Both the position numbers and the translations under genes were made by a program. From Alphaproteobacteria bacterium (GTDB lineage Bacteria > Pseudomonadota > Alphaproteobacteria > CAAHEQ01 > UBA3637), in the NCBI GenBank assembly GCA_017467335.1, contig JAFTSJ010000041.1, positions 1-54,312 on the forward strand: 54,312 nucleotides of DNA, given 5' to 3'. This document shows positions 1 to 6,795 of the stretch, piece by piece. Numbering within the stretch: position 1 is the stretch's first letter; every line of letters starts with the position of its first letter. The notes below the pieces were generated by a model that made no database searches, was not told the DNA's origin, and saw only the letters and a program-made list of their open reading frames with translations.

Positions 1-380
1 ATATCTTCTTTTGTTGCATTCGTAAAATCTTGATTGACCAAAATTTTATTCATATTGCTATAAGCATTGTTAATTTCTTCAGCTGTGGCATTACCTGCAG
101 ATGGTGCTGATGCTAATACGGCTATACCGCTTGCTGTTCCACTTACGGATTCAACAGCATTTTCATAATTTGCGGTTCTGCGTTGTGAATTGTTAACCGT
201 TTGAATGCTTGTCCCAGATTCTGGAACCGTTGAACCATCAGGTAAGGATGTAACAGGAATAGAAGAACCACCACCTCCATTACCAGAGACAAAAGAAGTT
301 CCGCCTCCGCTACTATCACTACTGCAAGCTGTTAATATTGTTGAAACTGCCAAAACGGCCATAAATGATAATTTTTTCAT
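1..380 (-). CDS. Partial lipoprotein (N-terminal part)
   Basis: Reading leftward from the ATG at 380, the frame stays open to the window edge, so the C-terminus is missing. The first 20 residues form a lipoprotein signal: a Lys-Lys start, a hydrophobic stretch, then the lipobox I-L-T-A-C. The mature protein would begin with Cys, a Ser/Gly-rich tether and a Ser/Thr/Asn-rich region. AGGAG at 386-390 sits at good spacing and decides the start. Anchoring in the inner or outer membrane is expected from the lipobox. No family is recognised. The overlapping plus-strand frame at 205-408 is a shadow of this gene. Confidence 0.75.
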   Translation of the reverse strand, partial: MKKLSFMAVLAVSTILTACSSDSSGGGTSFVSGNGGGGSSIPVTSLPDGSTVPESGTSIQTVNNSQRRTANYENAVESVSGTASGIAVLASAPSAGNATAEEINNAYSNMNKILVNQDFTNATKED

Positions 381-580
381 TTTTACTCCTTATAAGAAAT
401 TAAATTAAATGTACAAGAATCATTATGTACGTACACATCTATGCTGTACCACAAACCAACGTTTGTGGTCACCTTGCTTTTATTTAAGATAATAAAATGT
501 CTATACAGTTCTTGAAATGATAGATTTTCTTTGTTTTTCATATTCTTTTTTAAAAATATACAAAAAATACAAAAGTATGA

Positions 581-624
581 AAAAAGTGGTTGATTTAAAC
601 GTTCTATTAAATGAGCCACTTTTT
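581..624. promoter_or_regulatory. Long hairpin/palindrome upstream of the recombinase gene
   Basis: AAAAAGTGG (581-589) pairs with CCACTTTTT (616-624). After a short irregular stretch, ATTTAA pairs with TTAAAT inside it, leaving an 8-nt loop. It ends 26 bp before the recombinase ATG. It could be a terminator for rightward transcripts (T-run at its 3' side), an operator, or a binding site for the recombinase itself. The sequence does not decide between these. Confidence 0.45.
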
Positions 625-650
625 AAACTTTATTTATGAGGAGGTATAAC

Positions 651-1253
651 ATGGCAGTTATTGGCTACATCAGAGTTTCAACAGATAAACAAACCTGTGA
701 ACATCAAAAATATGAAATTAAACAATTCGCAAAAGCTCAAAAAGTCAAAATTACGCATTGGATTGAAGAAACTATTTCATCCAGAAAATCTTTAGATAAA
801 AGAAAATTAGGAAAATTACTTCAAAGTATGAAAGCCGGAGATATCCTGATTTCTTGTGAAATATCTCGTTTGGGACGTTCCATGTTAGAGGTTATGCGTA
901 TATTGGAGACTTGTTTAAACAAAGAATGTCAGGTCTGGACAATAAAAGAAAATTTTAGGCTAGGCGCAGATATTCAATCAAAAGTAATGGCATTTGCTTT
1001 TGGTATATCGGCTGAAATTGAACGCAGTTTAATATCTCAACGGACAAAATCATCTTTGGCAAACATAAAAGCCAGCGGTAAAAAACTGGGCCGTCCATTC
1101 TCAGCCACAAGCAAGAAATTAAAACTGTCAAAGAATTCAAAGCGAGTCAAAGATTTATTGGATAAAGGCGTTTCAAAAGCTCAAATTGCTAAAGTTATGG
1201 GTGTTGGACGCACAACGCTTCGGCGTTTTATCTCTCGTCAAGGGTGGGCTTAA
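651..1253 (+). CDS. Serine recombinase (DNA invertase/resolvase, Mpi-like)
   Basis: The 200-aa protein starts at 651, with GAGGAGG just upstream; the in-frame ATG at 636 lies in front of that site. The N-terminal catalytic domain begins G-Y-I-R-V-S-T-D-K-Q, with the nucleophilic Ser in the R-V-S-T motif. It continues through I-S-R-L-G-R-S (about 75-81) and A-E-I-E-R-S-L-I-S-Q-R-T (about 130-141). A C-terminal helix-turn-helix follows (about 168-195: L-L-D-K-G-V-S-K-A-Q-I-A-K-V-M-G-V). The closest family by eye is the Bacteroides master invertase (Mpi) type of small invertases, which act on promoters flanked by short palindromic sites. A candidate site pair (1368-1393, 6848-6873) lies immediately downstream. 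A terminator follows the stop. Confidence 0.93.
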   Translation: MAVIGYIRVSTDKQTCEHQKYEIKQFAKAQKVKITHWIEETISSRKSLDKRKLGKLLQSMKAGDILISCEISRLGRSMLEVMRILETCLNKECQVWTIKENFRLGADIQSKVMAFAFGISAEIERSLISQRTKSSLANIKASGKKLGRPFSATSKKLKLSKNSKRVKDLLDKGVSKAQIAKVMGVGRTTLRRFISRQGWA

Positions 1254-1272
1254 AATGTACTCACTTCTTTTT

Positions 1273-1305
1273 AACTTCTTGCCCTAAGGGCAGGAGGTTG
1301 TTTTT
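1273..1305 (+). terminator. Rho-independent terminator after the recombinase gene
   Basis: AACTTCTTGCCC (1273-1284), loop TAA and GGGCAGGAGGTT (1288-1299) form a 12-bp stem with two G-T wobble pairs. GTTTTT follows. It lies 20 bp after the recombinase stop. Confidence 0.85.
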
Positions 1306-1314
1306 GACAGATAT

Positions 1315-1517
1315 TTAACCTTTACCTACACGCATACAAAGGTTCAATAGATAAAATACTTTTTACGATTAACTGACATTGATGTCACTTAATGAAACAC
1401 AACTTCGGTTTTGATAAAATCGAGGTTCATCTTCTTAGCCTTTCAAAATAATAATAAAAAAATTTTATCAATTTAAAAACGGTTTTACATATCAAAAGAA
1501 GTGCGACAAAATTCTTT
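1315..1517 (+). repeat. Direct repeat copy 1 (~203 bp)
   Basis: This block recurs in the same orientation at 6796-6997. The 157-bp core (1361-1517 against 6841-6997) differs at only about six positions; the first ~45 bp are more diverged and include one indel. Within it are the 26-bp palindrome at 1368-1393 and a 12-bp hairpin with two G-T wobbles at 1401-1427 (AACTTCGGTTTT / AAAATCGAGGTT, loop GAT). The two copies bracket the nucleotide-metabolism operon. Confidence 0.95.
1368..1393. other. Candidate recombinase crossover site, copy 1
   Basis: Half-site ATTAACTGACAT (1368-1379), core TG (1380-1381) and half-site ATGTCACTTAAT (1382-1393) form a 12+2+12 palindrome. The two arms are complementary except for one C/C position. 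Serine invertases and resolvases of the Hin/Gin type act on 26-bp sites with exactly this 2-bp central core. The same site occurs in the same orientation at 6848-6873, which would favour excision over inversion. The role is inferred. Confidence 0.5.
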
Positions 1518-1543
1518 CATAACAAAAAGAAAGGATAAAATTG

Positions 1544-1711
1544 ATGCAAAATGTCAAAGAAGAAATATTACGTTTGTATCCCGATATATCAGAGCAAGAA
1601 GCAGGTGATTATGAATTAAATTTGATTAACTTTTTCAAATTGGGAATAGAGATCATGACACAAACGGAGGTTAGCAATGAAGAACATTATACAGAAGATA
1701 AAAGCCAATAA
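1544..1711 (+). CDS. Small acidic hypothetical protein
   Basis: A 55-aa frame begins MQNVKEEILRLYPD, with AAAGGA at a sensible distance upstream. The composition is acidic and helical, with an amphipathic middle (about 15-40). It starts 26 bp after direct repeat copy 1 and overlaps the following small frame by 35 nt. It resembles the small accessory proteins of mobile elements only in size and setting; no family is recognised. The ribosome-binding site and protein-like composition make it credible. Confidence 0.5.
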   Translation: MQNVKEEILRLYPDISEQEAGDYELNLINFFKLGIEIMTQTEVSNEEHYTEDKSQ

Positions 1712-1847
1712 AACCAAGGCTTTTTCAACCCTAATCCCGATGTTTTTTAGCGTACATTAAGTCCGTGTGGCGGTATATTTTAGTTTGATAGCGCTTGTTT
1801 GTTTCTTATTGGCATACATCTGTTATTTAATACGTTTGTTAGGATAA
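1677..1847 (+). pseudogene. Small membrane protein interrupted by an in-frame TAA
   Basis: The ATG at 1677 follows CGGAGG at ideal spacing and encodes 27 residues ending in a hydrophobic stretch before TAA (1758-1760). The same frame then continues open for 28 codons to TAA at 1845-1847, encoding V-R-V-A-V-Y-F-S-L-I-A-L-V-C-F-L-L-A-Y and a basic end: a clear transmembrane helix. Read through, it would be a 56-residue single-pass protein. A nonsense mutation in a short membrane protein is the simplest reading; a separate GTG start at the third codon after the stop has no visible ribosome-binding site. Confidence 0.45.
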
Positions 1848-2003
1848 GGTTGATATGTAGAATATCATTTCAATGAAGATCATTTTAACGTCAACTTGGT
1901 GTTTAAAAAAATAAAAAGCAGTATTTTTTTTGTTATATATCCCTTATTAAAAATATATTAATCAATATGTTGCAAAATAATTTGTGTTTTTTGTATTTTT
2001 TTA

Positions 2004-2033
2004 TTGACATCTGCTTTTTTTGTGTATTAACAT
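2004..2033 (+). promoter_or_regulatory. Promoter of the nucleotide-metabolism operon
   Basis: A perfect TTGACA (2004-2009) is followed after 18 bp by TAACAT (2028-2033), or after 15 bp by TATTAA. Transcription would start near 2040, leaving a structured leader of about 105 nt before the first gene. Confidence 0.55.
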
Positions 2034-2039
2034 AAACCT

Positions 2040-2146
2040 GTTCAGGCGTCCGAGGGCAATGGGCGGGGACAATAGACTTGGCCAGTCATCAATGTATAGG
2101 GTAATCCTAAGATGATGTGTTGGCCTTTCGAAAGAGAGGTTTTTTT
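2040..2146 (+). ncRNA. Structured 5' leader, riboswitch-like candidate
   Basis: The leader is far more G-rich than its surroundings. GTCC pairs with GGAC near its 5' end. Then GGCCA...TGGCC closes an arm containing CATCA/TGATG and TAGG/CCTA with a GTAAT loop. CTTTCGAAAG and the ribosome-binding site AAGAGAGG follow. The nested helices are seen in the sequence. No known riboswitch class was matched, and ligand control is inference from the neighbouring transport and nucleotide genes. Confidence 0.45.
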
Positions 2147-2680
2147 ATGACTTTTAAATATAAACACGGATTTTGTATTTTACGATGTCAACCGTTTCAT
2201 ATTGGTCATGATCGATTAATTAAGCAAATGATGCAAGAATGTGAACAGGGAACGGTTTTAATTGGCTCTGCTCAAGAGAGCGGGACTCATATGAATCCTC
2301 TGCCATATTTTATACGCAAAAAAATGATTCAAAATGTTTGGCGTAAAAGTTCAGATTATGCCAGATTGCAAATTATTCCTGTAAAGGATACAGAGAGGAT
2401 TCCTTGGAATTATCATGTTTTGGAAACAATCAATAAGGAATTGCCAGACAGACCTCGGCCAGATATTATGTATGTTGGGGACAATCGGGAATATTTATTT
2501 TTTGCATCTGATGTGCCAAATGTAGGGTTATGTTCCAGAACAACCCAAAGTTTTCCGTTTTTATCGGGAAATATGGTGCGTGATATGATCGCTCTTCAAG
2601 ATGAACGTTACAAAGAGTTTGTCCATCCGGAAAATCAGGAGTTAATTGAAAAGAATTTTTATGAAGATGGACTTGTTTAG
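2147..2680 (+). CDS. Nicotinamide-nucleotide adenylyltransferase-like protein
   Basis: The 177-aa cytidylyltransferase-fold protein has the nucleotide-binding motif Q-P-F-H-I-G-H (HxGH type) at about 16-22. A C-terminal L-S-G-N-M-V-R corresponds to the ISGTxxR signature of NMN and pantetheine adenylyltransferases. The family joins NMN or a related phosphate to ATP, releasing pyrophosphate; archaeal NadM is the closest pattern. The ATG at 2147 follows AAGAGAGG and is preferred over the upstream in-frame TTG at 2117, which lies inside the leader hairpin. It heads an operon that also contains PnuC, which fits NAD salvage. The exact substrate cannot be read from the sequence. Confidence 0.75.
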   Translation: MTFKYKHGFCILRCQPFHIGHDRLIKQMMQECEQGTVLIGSAQESGTHMNPLPYFIRKKMIQNVWRKSSDYARLQIIPVKDTERIPWNYHVLETINKELPDRPRPDIMYVGDNREYLFFASDVPNVGLCSRTTQSFPFLSGNMVRDMIALQDERYKEFVHPENQELIEKNFYEDGLV

Positions 2681-2703
2681 GAAAGGCTGAGATCAACTTT
2701 TCC

Positions 2704-2763
2704 ATTGATTTGGGTCTTGTAGGGACAGTCGAGACAAATCAATTAAAACCTACTGTCGAGGAG
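2704..2763 (+). promoter_or_regulatory. Intercistronic hairpin with loop-to-RBS pairing
   Basis: ATTGATTTG (2704-2712) pairs perfectly with CAAATCAAT (2735-2743), and GTCT/AGAC extends the stem. The loop contains GACAGT (2724-2729), complementary to ACTGTC (2752-2757). It also contains GTAGG (2719-2723), complementary to CCTAC (2749-2753). Both targets lie just before the GAGGAG ribosome-binding site of the next gene. This gives an H-type pseudoknot with two alternative registers, suggesting translational control of the downstream gene. Confidence 0.4.
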
Positions 2764-2771
2764 AAAATAAA

Positions 2772-3974
2772 ATGAATACAACTTATTCAACAAATCGTTA
2801 TGTCGGTGTTTCTGTTTATGGTGTAAGAATGCCGATTATAAAACAAGGTGATGATATCGTTAGCATTATTTCAGATAAACTGATTCAAGCATACAACACC
2901 TCTTACCAACCCATTACCTTAGATAATTGTGATATTGTCGGAATTACAGAATCCTTTTTAGCGAGAGCTCAAGGCAACTATGTAACTTTAGATGATATTG
3001 CTGATGATATCAGTCAAAAATTTCCAGAAGGGGACGTCGCTGTTGCTTTTCCGATTTTATCTCGTAACCGTTTTGCCAAAATATTAGAAGGTATTGCCCA
3101 AGGGGTCAAGGGAAAGGTCTATGTGTGTTTATCTTATCCGGTAGATGAAGTTGGAAATGCTATTATGGATGAAGATGCTTTATTTAATTCCGACATTAAT
3201 CCGTATTCAGATATTTTAAGTAAGCTACAATTTCGTGAAAAATTTGGTGTTTTTCATCATCCGATTACAGGATCTGATCATATTCAAATGTATGAAGAAA
3301 TTGCCCCGAACATTGAAATTGTTTTATTAAATAATCCAAAGGATATTTTGAAATATACCAATCAAATTATTGTTTCTAGCATTCATGCCCGATATCGTCA
3401 TAAAGCCATTTTACAACAGGCTGGTGGTATAGTCTATACATTGGATGATATTTGTAATACACCGACAAGTCAACATGGTTGGAGCGAATATGGTGTTCTT
3501 GGTTCTAATTATTCGGATGAAAATCGGTTAAAATTGTTTCCTAGAGATTCTCAAGCCTTTTGTAAAAAATTACAAGATAAGTTGAAACAAAAAACCGGTT
3601 TGGCCATTGAGGTGATGATTTACGGAGATGGTGGATTTAAATGTCCAAAAACACATATTTGGGAGTTTGCCGATCCGGTTGTTTCACCAGGATATACCGA
3701 TGGATTAAAGGGAATGCCCAATGAAATTAAAATCAAAGCAGTTGCCGATAATCATATAGATAATCCGGAAGAAGCCATTCAAAAAGCCATTACCGAAAAA
3801 AATACAGGAGATGATTTTTATACGCTGGGAACAACACCAAGGCAAATTACGGATTTAGTTGGATCGTTATGTGATTTAACTACAGGATCAGGTGATAAAG
3901 GGACTCCAGTTGTATTGGTAAAAGGATATTTTGATAACTATTTAACCGATATTCCCGAAAGAATTAGAGCTTAA
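2772..3974 (+). CDS. Coenzyme F420-0:L-glutamate ligase-like protein
   Basis: The 400-aa protein matches the long form of the F420-0:gamma-glutamyl ligase domain family. Recognisable stretches are R-Y-V-G-V-S-V-Y-G-V-R near the N-terminus, A-R-A-Q-G-N-Y-V-T (about 66-74), A-F-P-I-L-S-R-N-R-F (about 92-101), L-F-P-R-D, and A-D-P-V-V-S-P-G-Y-T-D-G (about 300). The founding enzyme adds glutamate to a phospho-lactyl-deazaflavin using GTP. Bacteria without F420 carry homologues of unknown substrate, so a different amide-bond-forming role is likely here. GAGGAG precedes the ATG. It sits between the adenylyltransferase and PnuC genes. Confidence 0.8.
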   Translation: MNTTYSTNRYVGVSVYGVRMPIIKQGDDIVSIISDKLIQAYNTSYQPITLDNCDIVGITESFLARAQGNYVTLDDIADDISQKFPEGDVAVAFPILSRNRFAKILEGIAQGVKGKVYVCLSYPVDEVGNAIMDEDALFNSDINPYSDILSKLQFREKFGVFHHPITGSDHIQMYEEIAPNIEIVLLNNPKDILKYTNQIIVSSIHARYRHKAILQQAGGIVYTLDDICNTPTSQHGWSEYGVLGSNYSDENRLKLFPRDSQAFCKKLQDKLKQKTGLAIEVMIYGDGGFKCPKTHIWEFADPVVSPGYTDGLKGMPNEIKIKAVADNHIDNPEEAIQKAITEKNTGDDFYTLGTTPRQITDLVGSLCDLTTGSGDKGTPVVLVKGYFDNYLTDIPERIRA

Positions 3975-3977
3975 ACC

Positions 3978-3999
3978 AAAGAGGGGATCTCCCCTCTTT
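3978..3999 (+). terminator. Intercistronic hairpin
   Basis: AAAGAGGGGA (3978-3987) and TCCCCTCTTT (3990-3999) are perfectly complementary. No long T-run follows, and the next gene starts 18 bp on. A partial terminator or an mRNA-processing/stability hairpin inside the operon is more likely than a full stop. Confidence 0.6.
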
Positions 4000-4017
4000 C
4001 CTTGAAAGGAAAAAGAA

Positions 4018-4410
4018 ATGTTCAAAGAAAAAATACAAAAAATATTTTATACGTTAAAGCATAAAAAAGCTTTTTTACAAGTGGAAAAACAATTGCGAGG
4101 TAAAAACACTTTAAGCGGTTACTTGCATGATGCCGAAAAGCCACTGATGTATTTATTTTGCTTTTGGATGAGTATTTCTGATGTTCATACATTTCATCGG
4201 ATTCACAACCGTCATCATGTTAAAAATAATCTTAAAAAATCGCCGGATGATTTATTGGACACAATTATTGATTGGGAATGTGCCAGAATGACAAAACCGG
4301 ATAAACCGCTTAATGCCTATGATACTTTAATGCGTTTTTATCCCGAATATAAGGCAACTTATTTGCCGGTTATAAAAAAATACTTACCGCATCAAATACG
4401 GGAAAAATAA
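4018..4410 (+). CDS. DUF5662-like small protein
   Basis: The 130-aa soluble protein has G-Y-L-H-D-A-E-K-P (about 38-46), H-R-I-H-N-R-H-H-V-K (about 61-70) and a later D-W-E-C-A-R-M pattern. A His-Asp pair followed by H-N-R-H-H and a downstream D-W recalls the DUF5662 family, whose clustered His/Asp residues suggest an HD-like metal site. The activity is not known. GAAAGGA lies upstream. It is the third gene of the operon, just before pnuC. The match to the family is by motif memory only. Confidence 0.5.
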   Translation: MFKEKIQKIFYTLKHKKAFLQVEKQLRGKNTLSGYLHDAEKPLMYLFCFWMSISDVHTFHRIHNRHHVKNNLKKSPDDLLDTIIDWECARMTKPDKPLNAYDTLMRFYPEYKATYLPVIKKYLPHQIREK

Positions 4411-4430
4411 CAGAATTTAGGAGAAAATAA

Positions 4431-4985
4431 ATGATTTTTGAAATCGGAGCAACAGTCTTTGGATTGTTGCAAGGGATTTTTGTGTTGTTTAATAACCGGA
4501 TTCATTGGTTTTTTTACATCGTGCAAATGTTGTGCTTAATACTGTTTTCGTTTGCCGGTAAATTATACGCAGATATGGGTAATGCATTCTTTTATTTAAT
4601 TGTTGGTATTGTGGGTTTCGTTTTGTGGAATCCTAAATGCGGAAAAAAAATGATTAGAGCCTGTTCTTTTGAGGAGAGAATAGGATATACACTATTTATT
4701 GTATTTGGAACAATTGGTTTGTATTTTTTATTGAAACAAACGGATGATTATCTTCCTGTGATAGATGCATTTACAACAATTTCCAGTTTTGTTGCAACTT
4801 ATTTTATGGTTTTACGTAAAATTGATACATGGGTTATTTGGTTTGTTAATAATATTTGTTATATCATTCAATATGCTTTGTTACCTCAACCGGCGTTTTA
4901 TCTGTTGTCATTAAATATTGTTTGGACTGTTTTGGCGGTTTTATCTTATCACGAGTGGCATAAAATTATGAAAGGAAAACAATAA
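4431..4985 (+). CDS. pnuC: Nicotinamide riboside/nicotinamide mononucleotide transporter PnuC
   Basis: The 184-aa inner-membrane protein has about seven hydrophobic helices. It carries the PnuC signature around 119-140: T-T-I-S-S-F-V-A-T-Y-F-M-V-L-R-K-I-D-T-W with V-N-N-I-C. PnuC proteins import nicotinamide riboside by facilitated diffusion, with intracellular phosphorylation trapping the substrate. GGAG lies upstream of the ATG. Its stop abuts the next start at 4985, so the two are translationally coupled. The adenylyltransferase-like first gene of the operon is a natural partner for NAD salvage, but no riboside kinase is visible in the cassette. Confidence 0.88.
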   Translation: MIFEIGATVFGLLQGIFVLFNNRIHWFFYIVQMLCLILFSFAGKLYADMGNAFFYLIVGIVGFVLWNPKCGKKMIRACSFEERIGYTLFIVFGTIGLYFLLKQTDDYLPVIDAFTTISSFVATYFMVLRKIDTWVIWFVNNICYIIQYALLPQPAFYLLSLNIVWTVLAVLSYHEWHKIMKGKQ

Positions 4986-5485
4986 TGAAAAAAGTATATT
5001 TTTCAGGAAAATTTAATAAGCTAAAAGATCCAAAACTTTCTTTGTCGGACTCGTTGAAAGATGATTATCGATCAAAAATATTGGGTGGGTCAGAAAAACT
5101 CACACACCCAATTGACACTCAAATTGTTTTTGGCAAATATATTTATACAGGTCCTTTTTACTGTGAACAAGCATCAAGCGGAGATTATACTTCAACCGAT
5201 TGTAATACTGTACTTAATGCTGAATTTAAAGCAGTTTCAGATGCTGATTTTTTTGTTTGTGTTTTATCGGAACATTTTTCTGTTGGCACGATTGTTGAGT
5301 TGGATTGGGCATTGTATCAAAATAAAGAAATTATTTTATTGTATCAAGAAGAAGAATCTTCCTACACAATAAAATCTGAATATTGGTTTGCAATCGCTAA
5401 TGCCATAAAAAACAGTCACCATATTAAAATTATACCATTTAAAAACACAAACGATATTTATCCATTAATTAAAAACTTATTATAA
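4985..5485 (+). CDS. Nucleoside 2-deoxyribosyltransferase-like protein
   Basis: The 166-aa protein starts K-K-V-Y-F-S-G-K-F, like the K-V-Y-L-A-G-P opening of the family. It has an acidic C-x(n)-D-C stretch near 72, then V-S-D-A-D-F-F-V-C-V-L and S-V-G-T-I-V-E-L-D-W-A-L at about 100-111. The Glu of G-T-x-x-E-L is the usual nucleophile. The family cleaves or exchanges N-glycosidic bonds of (deoxy)nucleosides; related folds also hydrolyse nucleotides. The start overlaps the pnuC stop. The region is very A-rich in codon choice compared with housekeeping genes in the window, consistent with transfer. Confidence 0.65.
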   Translation: MKKVYFSGKFNKLKDPKLSLSDSLKDDYRSKILGGSEKLTHPIDTQIVFGKYIYTGPFYCEQASSGDYTSTDCNTVLNAEFKAVSDADFFVCVLSEHFSVGTIVELDWALYQNKEIILLYQEEESSYTIKSEYWFAIANAIKNSHHIKIIPFKNTNDIYPLIKNLL

Positions 5486-5497
5486 AGGAGAAACTTT

Positions 5498-6331
5498 ATG
5501 AAATACAAAGAATTTGAACTTATTTTATCCTCATTTAAATGTAACAAAAATTGCCCATATTGCACAGCAAAAATCACAAAATGGCCAATTGTTGATGATA
5601 AAATTCACAAGCTGAAAACACAGTTAGAATATTTAAAAAAACAAGGTATTTCTTTTAGATATTTTATTTTTTGTGGGAATGGCGAACCGTCTTTACACTC
5701 TTATGAAACAATAAAAACCGTTGTCGATACTGTTAAAAAATCAGGTTTATTTGATGAGTTGAGGTTCCAATCATCAGGTAATATCTTTTTTGAAAAAGAT
5801 AAATTAGATTTGATCAAAAAAGATTTCATTGTTGAAATTACGCGAATTGATTTTGATTCTAAAAAAGATATGGAAATTTTAGGATATGATAAAGATTATA
5901 TTAACAGCCATTTGTTTAAAGAGGTTAATGTACGCTTAAACTATGTTATGTTAAAAAACAAAACTTTTGAAGAATATTTAACGGAAATAAAAAAATATCT
6001 CGATACTTATCCTAATATTAAAACAGTTAGTTTAAAAACACTCAATTTAAATACACACAATAATAATTTTGATAATCCATATTCACAATGGATTTTACAA
6101 AATGCTTTAACAAAAAAAGATACAGATAGAGTTATTCAACAAATGTCTGAAAATGCCGATTTTAGTGTTAAAGATGAAAAGTTTTTTGACAGATATGAAT
6201 GGATATATGCCTCAAAGCCTATCACATTTTATACTAAAAAATTAGATTACGGTTACTCAAATATTGTCTATTACGGCGGAGAATTGGTCGATTATCATTT
6301 GAATGAAATTCAACTTAAAAAGGATATCTAG
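5498..6331 (+). CDS. Radical SAM protein
   Basis: The 277-aa protein has the [4Fe-4S] Cys triad C15-x3-C19-x2-C22 (C-N-K-N-C-P-Y-C), with aromatic Tyr before the last Cys as usual. F-C-G-N-G-E-P-S-L (about 66-74) corresponds to the G-G-E SAM-binding motif. There is no extra Cys cluster for auxiliary Fe-S centres. It is short, covering most of a partial TIM barrel. The reaction is unknown. It ends the operon, 12 bp after the deoxyribosyltransferase-like gene, with AAAGGAG before the ATG. Base use is strongly A/T-biased. Confidence 0.85.
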   Translation: MKYKEFELILSSFKCNKNCPYCTAKITKWPIVDDKIHKLKTQLEYLKKQGISFRYFIFCGNGEPSLHSYETIKTVVDTVKKSGLFDELRFQSSGNIFFEKDKLDLIKKDFIVEITRIDFDSKKDMEILGYDKDYINSHLFKEVNVRLNYVMLKNKTFEEYLTEIKKYLDTYPNIKTVSLKTLNLNTHNNNFDNPYSQWILQNALTKKDTDRVIQQMSENADFSVKDEKFFDRYEWIYASKPITFYTKKLDYGYSNIVYYGGELVDYHLNEIQLKKDI

Positions 6332-6470
6332 ATAGGAGTAAAATTTTATTATCAATTGTGATCATCTTTTGTCCCATCGGTGCCGAGGCAAAAATATTTT
6401 TAATAAAACTGTTGATTTTAAAAATAATCTCAACACTTAATACAGAATTAATTATGGTGAACCTCACTGA

Positions 6471-6496
6471 ACCACCGGCTTAGCCGGTGGTTTTCT
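6471..6496 (+). terminator. Strong terminator of the nucleotide-metabolism operon
   Basis: ACCACCGGC (6471-6479), loop TTA and GCCGGTGGT (6483-6491) are followed by TTTCT. It lies 140 bp after the radical SAM stop; no gene was seen in 6332-6470. The stretch 6497-6660 also holds nothing recognisable. Confidence 0.9.
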
Positions 6497-6678
6497 AATT
6501 ACAATAAAATTCTGCAGATGACAGAGGTTTAATAATTTATTTTCTGCAATAAAAACTTTTTTGTAACAAAGCACAAAGCAATGGAATGAATTATATATGA
6601 AAATTAATTGGGTATTAAAACCAATTAACCAAACAGTTAAAGGCTATTAGTTTCTTTTTAATATAAAGGGTGATTACT

Positions 6679-6750
6679 TTGCCTCATCGAAAAAATCTGA
6701 TTAAAATTGAACCAAAGGAAGAAAAAAACGAGAATGAAGAGGTGGCATAA
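6679..6750 (+). CDS. Possible 23-aa highly charged peptide
   Basis: A TTG start at 6679 lies 5 bp after AAAGGGTGA and opens a frame rich in Lys and Glu (P-H-R-K-N-L-I-K-I-E-P-K-E-E-K). Its TAA falls in the loop of the following terminator. The compact setting of ribosome-binding site, short frame and terminator is suggestive, but the frame is too short to be sure. Confidence 0.25.
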   Translation: MPHRKNLIKIEPKEEKNENEEVA

Positions 6751-6766
6751 GCCGCCTCTTTTTTTA
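6738..6766 (+). terminator. Terminator before direct repeat copy 2
   Basis: AGAGGTGGC (6738-6746), loop ATAA and GCCGCCTCT (6751-6759), with one T-G wobble, are followed by a run of seven T. Confidence 0.88.
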
Positions 6767-6795
6767 TTTAACTTCTGACTTAATGCATACAATGA

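Noticed and set aside
205-408. Plus-strand frame over the lipoprotein gene
   Set aside because: Antisense shadow; the minus strand has a lipobox and a proper ribosome-binding site.
383-619. Minus-strand 78-codon frame with GTG start
   Set aside because: No ribosome-binding site, start inside the palindrome at 581-624, low-complexity translation; it fills the intergenic gap upstream of the lipoprotein.
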